Below are positions 5,839-10,200 of a DNA stretch of 10,200 nucleotides, piece by piece. Below the pieces are notes generated by a model. It saw nothing but the letters and a program-made list of their open reading frames with translations, did no database searches and was not told the origin of the DNA. The stretch is from Prolixibacteraceae bacterium (GTDB taxonomy: Bacteria; Bacteroidota; Bacteroidia; Bacteroidales; Prolixibacteraceae). A program made the translations under genes and the position numbers. Every line of letters starts with the position of its first letter. Position 1 is the stretch's first letter. The stretch spans positions 1-10,200 of the forward strand of contig JALOCD010000133.1 of the NCBI GenBank assembly GCA_023228025.1, written 5' to 3'.

Positions 5839-7593
5839 ATGAAGAAAATTAGATTCGTCGTGCCGCTGCTTTTAGTATCCGGTGCACTCGTTTTCAGCGG
5901 ATGTTCATCATTGAAAAAGATGCAGAAGAACGCTGGTTCAGTGGTTTATACCGTAGTTCCGGAAGTGCTTGAAACACATGCAGGTAAAGTTGATGCAACC
6001 ATTCAAAAACAGTATCAGGCTAATTATTTTGCGCCAAAAGTTACCTTAACAATAACTCCGGTACTGAAATATAGTGGTGGTGAAACAGCCATGACGCCAT
6101 ATGTTGTCCAGGGAGAAAAGGTAAGGGCCAACAACAAGGTGATTCCAAATAAGGCCGGAGGAAGTGTCACTTACAAAGGATCATTGCCCTATAACAAAGA
6201 GATGCAGCATTCAGATCTGGAGCTTCGCATCAAAGGTTCTCAGGGATCTAAAACCGTAGATTTCAAGACTGTTACTGTCGCCAAAGGGGTTATTGCCACC
6301 TCTACGCTGGTAGACAACAGTCCGCTTGCCATTACAGGTTGGCAGAAAAAGGCCAATACCACCGGTATCTATGATCCAACTTTGGATAAATACCAAAGAA
6401 TCGTTCCCGATGCCTACATGGCCGACCTGGTTTATTTGATCAATAGCTCGGAAGTGAGGACGAAAGAGTTGTCCAAAGCCGAAATTGCCCACCTGAACAA
6501 GTACATCGTTGACGCGTACAACGCGCAGAACAAAGAGTTGAAAGGTGTTGAAGTATCGGCTTACGCTTCCCCGGACGGAACCATGGACCTGAATTCCAAA
6601 CTTGCCGGAAAACGTGAAGGTTCCGCTACAGGTGTTGTAGACAATGATCTTAAAAAAGGCAAGGTAAAGACGGATGTTACCTCCAAAAATACTCCCGAGG
6701 ACTGGGAAGGCTTCAAAGCCCTGATGGAAAAATCGAGTATCCAGGACAAGGATTTGATCCTCCGTGTATTGGCCATGTATACTGACCCGGAGGTCCGCGA
6801 GCGCGAAATCAAAAACCTATCGTCAGCCTTTACGAAAGTAGCCGATGAGATTTTGCCACAATTGCGTCGTGCAAAAATTACCGCCAATGTTAATTTGGTT
6901 GGTAAGACAGATGCTGAAATTGCCCGTTTGGCAGATTCTGATCCATCGAAACTGAACCAGGCAGAGTTACTTTACGCTGCTACCCTTACCAATGACCCAG
7001 CCAAACAAAAAGCTATTTATACTAGCTTCACAAAAACATATTCAGACGACTGGAGAGGTTTCAACAACCTTGGCTATGTGCAAATGAATGAAGGTGATTT
7101 TGCTGCTGCCGGAAATAATTTTCAGAAGGCCGACCAGTTGGATCCTAAAAATCCGATTGTACAGAACAACCTGGGATGTATAGCGCTGAAAAACGGAGAA
7201 TGGGCAAAAGCTGAAATCTTGTTTGGAGCTGCAACCGGTGCAGGCAAGGAGGTTAAAGAAAATATGGGTATCCTGAAAATCAAACAGGGAGATTACGACA
7301 CTGCCGTGAAATATCTTGGCGAACAGTCTACCTCTTATGCCAACCGTGGACTTGCCCAACTGCTGAATGGAGACAACAATGGCGCTTTGAAAACGTTGAA
7401 CGCTGCTCCTATTGAATCAGGACGTATTGCCTATCTGAAGGCCATTGTGTATGCCCGTGCCGGTAAAACCAGCCAGATGTACGAGGCATTGGTCAATGCC
7501 ATGAAAAAGGATCCTGCATACAAAGCGATAGCACAAAGCGATCGGGAGTTTGACAAATATGCCAATGATCAAAATTTCAAGTTGTTGTTCTAA
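5839..7593 (+). CDS. lipoprotein with OmpA-like region and TPR repeats
   Basis: A 584-residue exported protein. The N-terminus has a charged start, a hydrophobic core and a lipobox ending FSGC, so Cys22 should be lipidated; SSLKK follows, and the final location (inner or outer membrane) is uncertain. Residues about 30-190 look like beta-rich domains of unknown type. Residues about 195-350 resemble the OmpA-like region of Bacteroidetes cell-envelope proteins: YLINSSEVR, then VEVSAYASPDG (237-247), N252-x2-L-x3-R259, then EDWEGFKALME and ILPQLRR. Aligned to OmpA domains, Arg259 is kept but the peptidoglycan-binding Asp seems replaced by Ser244. Residues about 402-480 hold at least two TPR-like units (FNNLGYVQMNEGDFAAA; QNNLGCIALKNGEWAKA), which usually bind protein partners. 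A scaffold role in the envelope is inference; I cannot assign a gene name. It has its own promoter and converges on the tolC-like gene. Confidence 0.85.
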   Translation: MKKIRFVVPLLLVSGALVFSGCSSLKKMQKNAGSVVYTVVPEVLETHAGKVDATIQKQYQANYFAPKVTLTITPVLKYSGGETAMTPYVVQGEKVRANNKVIPNKAGGSVTYKGSLPYNKEMQHSDLELRIKGSQGSKTVDFKTVTVAKGVIATSTLVDNSPLAITGWQKKANTTGIYDPTLDKYQRIVPDAYMADLVYLINSSEVRTKELSKAEIAHLNKYIVDAYNAQNKELKGVEVSAYASPDGTMDLNSKLAGKREGSATGVVDNDLKKGKVKTDVTSKNTPEDWEGFKALMEKSSIQDKDLILRVLAMYTDPEVREREIKNLSSAFTKVADEILPQLRRAKITANVNLVGKTDAEIARLADSDPSKLNQAELLYAATLTNDPAKQKAIYTSFTKTYSDDWRGFNNLGYVQMNEGDFAAAGNNFQKADQLDPKNPIVQNNLGCIALKNGEWAKAEILFGAATGAGKEVKENMGILKIKQGDYDTAVKYLGEQSTSYANRGLAQLLNGDNNGALKTLNAAPIESGRIAYLKAIVYARAGKTSQMYEALVNAMKKDPAYKAIAQSDREFDKYANDQNFKLLF

Positions 7594-7599
7594 TAAATC

Positions 7600-7662
7600 T
7601 TGGGGAATTAAGAAATAAAAATAGCGCTGTCAAGGCGCTATTTTTATTTCTTAATTCCCCAA
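7600..7662. terminator. bidirectional terminator with perfect 28 bp arms
   Basis: Bases 7600-7627 and 7635-7662 are exact reverse complements over all 28 positions, around a seven-base loop TGTCAAG. The GC core (AGCGC/GCGCT) is flanked by A- and T-runs on both strands, so it can terminate both the forward lipoprotein transcript and the reverse tolC-like transcript. The right arm includes the last three codons and the stop of the tolC-like gene (Leu-Gly-Asn-stop). The left arm is therefore an inverted copy of that gene's 3' end. Confidence 0.9.
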
Positions 7663-8946
7663 CTGGTACATCAATCTCTTCAACTCAATCTCAGAAATTT
7701 TAGCCGCGAACTTCAGATTAATCAATTGATACCCGGTTAATTCAAAGCTGGATTGGGCTGCTTTGACATCCAGAATAGTGGCCTGGTTGACCTGGAAACG
7801 CTGCATCACCACATAGATCAATTTGCGGGAAAACTCGATCGTTTTGAGCTGGGATTCGAGTTGCTGCAGGGTGGTGCTGTACGATTGGTATATTTTTACC
7901 GCATCAGCAGTAAGCAGATTGAGCAGGTTTTCCTGCTGTAGTCTAGCATTGTTGAGGTTGTATTGCGCTACATCCTTTTGGATCTTATAGGCATTTCCAT
8001 TGTAGATGGGTATTTGCATGGTTAAACCAGCATAGGGTCCATAATTCTGGTTTAGCAGGGTCAGTCCGGCATCACTCTCGCTGCGGTTCAGGTTGTAACC
8101 GGTATTGACCCGCAAAGAGGGATATCGTAAGGCTGAGACCTCCTTTACGAGCTGCTCGTTGATTTTTATCTGCTGCTCTGCGGCAAGATACTGTGGATTT
8201 AGCTCGAGGAAGTTGAGAATTGAATTCAGCTGGATCGAGTGGTCGACGGTAATGCTGTCATCAACCAAATAGGGATAATACTTTTTCTTGCTCATTAACT
8301 GCAGCAGGTCCATCTTGGTCTGGTCGACCACCAATTGCTGGGATCTTAGCTGTTGCTGCGCACTGTTAAGATCAATCAGCGCCTGCAAATAGTCGGCATC
8401 GTTGGCCATCCCTACATTTTTCCTTTCGGTGACGATATCCAGCTTCTTCTGTGAAACATCCAGCGAAGTCTGCATGATTTTAAGGTACTCCTTTTGACGT
8501 ACAATGTCATAATATTTGGCCATCACGGAGGCAATACTGTTCTGAATTTGCAGGTTAAACAGCAGTTCACTCTGCTTCTGCAAGAGGCTCAGTCGCTCTT
8601 TGGTGGAAAAAACTTTAAAACCATTGAACAAAACCATTCCTGCTGTCACACTTGAGTTCATGGTGTTCCCGCTTGCGCTGCTCTTTTTTATTTCTGTGCC
8701 GCTGTTTAATTTCTGGTTGACATTGGTAACAGATTGATTGTCGGCCAAACTGGCATTAACAGTTGGCAACCCCCCCGCTACGCCAAATGAGTTATTGATT
8801 TTACTGATCTCTACATTGTTCCCGGCAATCCGGATGTCAAAACTATTGCTAAGCGTAGTATCTATCGCATTCTTTAAGGTGAGTACGGGTTGAGCCATTC
8901 CCAACACCGGGAAAACAAGCAAAACCAGGATGCATAATCTCTTCAT
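7651..8946 (-). CDS. TolC-family outer-membrane efflux channel
   Basis: A 431-residue outer-membrane factor that should trimerise into a channel and periplasmic alpha-barrel, giving the exit duct of an RND pump. The N-terminus is a Sec signal peptide (hydrophobic to about residue 16, likely cut after GMA18); Cys5 is inside the hydrophobic stretch and is not a lipobox. Two outer-membrane efflux protein repeats follow (about 22-215 and 225-430), each a strand-forming stretch plus long Gln-, Leu- and Ser-rich coiled helices, for example SAQQQLRSQQLVVDQTK and NARLQQENLLNLL. MQIPIYNG in the second half matches the LFNG turn of the first (VLFNGFK). Length is normal for the family. It starts 21 bases after the RND permease stop on the same strand, so the two are very likely co-transcribed. 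Its stop codon lies inside the bidirectional terminator. Substrate is unknown. Confidence 0.94.
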   Translation of the reverse strand: MKRLCILVLLVFPVLGMAQPVLTLKNAIDTTLSNSFDIRIAGNNVEISKINNSFGVAGGLPTVNASLADNQSVTNVNQKLNSGTEIKKSSASGNTMNSSVTAGMVLFNGFKVFSTKERLSLLQKQSELLFNLQIQNSIASVMAKYYDIVRQKEYLKIMQTSLDVSQKKLDIVTERKNVGMANDADYLQALIDLNSAQQQLRSQQLVVDQTKMDLLQLMSKKKYYPYLVDDSITVDHSIQLNSILNFLELNPQYLAAEQQIKINEQLVKEVSALRYPSLRVNTGYNLNRSESDAGLTLLNQNYGPYAGLTMQIPIYNGNAYKIQKDVAQYNLNNARLQQENLLNLLTADAVKIYQSYSTTLQQLESQLKTIEFSRKLIYVVMQRFQVNQATILDVKAAQSSFELTGYQLINLKFAAKISEIELKRLMYQLGN

Positions 8947-8967
8947 CTGTAATCTTTAATTTTTAAT

Positions 8968-10200
8968 TTACAAAAATTGCTTGTCCACCTCTTCCCTGGT
9001 TTTGCGTTTACCGGATACGAAAGTGTAAATTGCCGGAATCACAAACAGCGTCAATATCAGGGAGAAAATAATCCCGCCAACAATCACTATTCCCAAGGGT
9101 ACCCGGCTGGAGGCCGCATCGCCTAGACTAAGCGCAATGGGCAGCGCGCCAAGGGATGTCGCCAGGCTGGTCATCAGGATTGGCCGTAATCGTTGTGTGG
9201 AGGCATCCACGACGGCCTGGAATTTTTCGATCCCGATTTCACGTTTCTTGTTTGCAAACTCAACAATCAAAATTCCGTTTTTGGTAACCAGGCCAATCAA
9301 GGTGATCATTCCGATTTCGGAGAAGATATTAAGTGTCTGTTTGAATATCCACAAACAGAGAAACGCCCCGGCAATGGCCAGAGGCACAGTGATCATGATA
9401 ATGAACGGATCCTTGAAACTTTCAAACTGCGCAGCCAATACCAGATATATCAGCATGAGTGCCAGGACGAAAGCAAATGAGGTATTGGAGGAGCTTTCGG
9501 AGAAGTCCCTCGAAGGCCCGCTAAGGGAGGTTTGAAAGCTCTCATCGAGCAATTTGTCCCCGATGGACCGCATGGCAACCACACCATCTCCAATGGTTTT
9601 TCCTTCAGCCAACGATGCTGATATGGTTGCTGATTTGTACCTGTTAAAATGGTAAAGTGTTGGAGGGTTGGCGTTTGGAGTTATTTTCAAAACCTCTGAG
9701 AGGGCAATGCTGTTTCCAAGATTATTCCTGACATACAACTTTGAGATGTCTGTTGGTTGTTGACGGTCGCCCAGTCCGACCTGGCTGATTACCTGGTATT
9801 GACGGCCATTCATGATGAAGTAGGCTAGTCTTCGGCCGCTAAAGGCGCTCTGAAGCACTCCTGCTATATCCGATACCGTCAGTCCCAGTTCGCGGGCCTT
9901 GATCCGGTCGATGAGAATATCCACCTCTGGCTTGTTGAACTTCAGGTTAACATCGACATTCTGAAAGGTCTTGTCAGATCGTGCAGCATCCAGAAATTTG
10001 GGAATCACTTCCTTTAATTTGTCAAAGTCAAGGTTTTGAATCACATACTGAACGGGCAATGCTCCCCTCGATCCTAAACCCACAGAGATGGTCTGCTCTT
10101 CCACAGGAAAAATCCGAAGGTTATTGAACCGCATTACTGTTTTAGACATATCCTTGGCGATATCGCTCTGCGACCTTTTCCTCTCGGAGGCCGGCACCAG
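8968..10200 (-). CDS. RND efflux permease, C-terminal part (partial)
   Basis: This is the last 411 or so residues of an inner-membrane proton-driven RND transporter of the AcrB/HAE type; full proteins are about 1,030 residues, so the start lies beyond the right edge. Visible are the second porter segment (VDILIDRIKARELGLTVSDI, then GRRLAYFIMNGRQYQV) and the second membrane half. That half contains LVLAAQFESFKDPFIIM, then SEIGMITLIGLVTKNGILIV with the Lys corresponding to AcrB Lys940, then QRLRPILMTSLATSLGALPI and a final helix ending FVIPAIYTF. The TM4 Asp pair of the proton relay is in the missing half. The C-terminus is a short charged tail ending KQFL. The internal Met codon near the edge is not the start: the frame is open to base 10200 and the family match runs through. 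It lies directly upstream of the TolC-like gene; a periplasmic adaptor gene is expected further upstream. Confidence 0.95.
   Translation of the reverse strand: MVPASERKRSQSDIAKDMSKTVMRFNNLRIFPVEEQTISVGLGSRGALPVQYVIQNLDFDKLKEVIPKFLDAARSDKTFQNVDVNLKFNKPEVDILIDRIKARELGLTVSDIAGVLQSAFSGRRLAYFIMNGRQYQVISQVGLGDRQQPTDISKLYVRNNLGNSIALSEVLKITPNANPPTLYHFNRYKSATISASLAEGKTIGDGVVAMRSIGDKLLDESFQTSLSGPSRDFSESSSNTSFAFVLALMLIYLVLAAQFESFKDPFIIMITVPLAIAGAFLCLWIFKQTLNIFSEIGMITLIGLVTKNGILIVEFANKKREIGIEKFQAVVDASTQRLRPILMTSLATSLGALPIALSLGDAASSRVPLGIVIVGGIIFSLILTLFVIPAIYTFVSGKRKTREEVDKQFL

Overview
The window looks like ordinary chromosome from a member of the Bacteroidota, probably near the Bacteroidales/Marinilabiliales. 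This rests on the DUF2851 protein, promoter-like TAnnTTTG boxes, mostly absent Shine-Dalgarno sequences, an OmpA-like/TPR lipoprotein of Bacteroidetes type, and a tail-extended PNPase. The exact taxon is inference.

Layout. Bases 1-631 carry no credible gene. They hold a hairpin at the left edge and two diverged direct copies of a GC-hairpin repeat (118-307 and 367-568), with a short REP-like palindrome (311-340) between them. A DUF2851-family gene follows (632-1909, +). Bases 1910-2356 hold a weak terminator-like hairpin, a roughly 250 bp fold-back element with long imperfect inverted arms (1953-2200), and a promoter and structured leader for rpsO. Then come rpsO (2357-2626, +) and pnp (2728-4998, +), each followed by an intrinsic terminator. 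A deoxynucleoside kinase (5087-5737, +) and a lipoprotein with an OmpA-like region and TPRs (5839-7593, +) complete the forward block. The reverse-strand block is the end of an RND efflux permease gene (8968-10200, running off the right edge) followed by a TolC-family outer-membrane factor (7651-8946).

How the genes fit together. rpsO-pnp is the conserved translation/RNA-decay pair. The RND permease and the TolC-like channel sit 21 bases apart on one strand and should form an efflux operon, with an adaptor gene expected beyond the right edge. The forward and reverse blocks converge at 7594-7650. There a perfect 28 bp inverted repeat acts as a bidirectional terminator and contains the last codons and stop of the tolC-like gene.

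I found no convincing new multi-gene system. The points most worth a second look are the mobile or repetitive DNA at 118-568 and 1953-2200, the possible nuclease-like motif plus Cys cluster in the DUF2851 protein, and the terminator that overlaps coding sequence.
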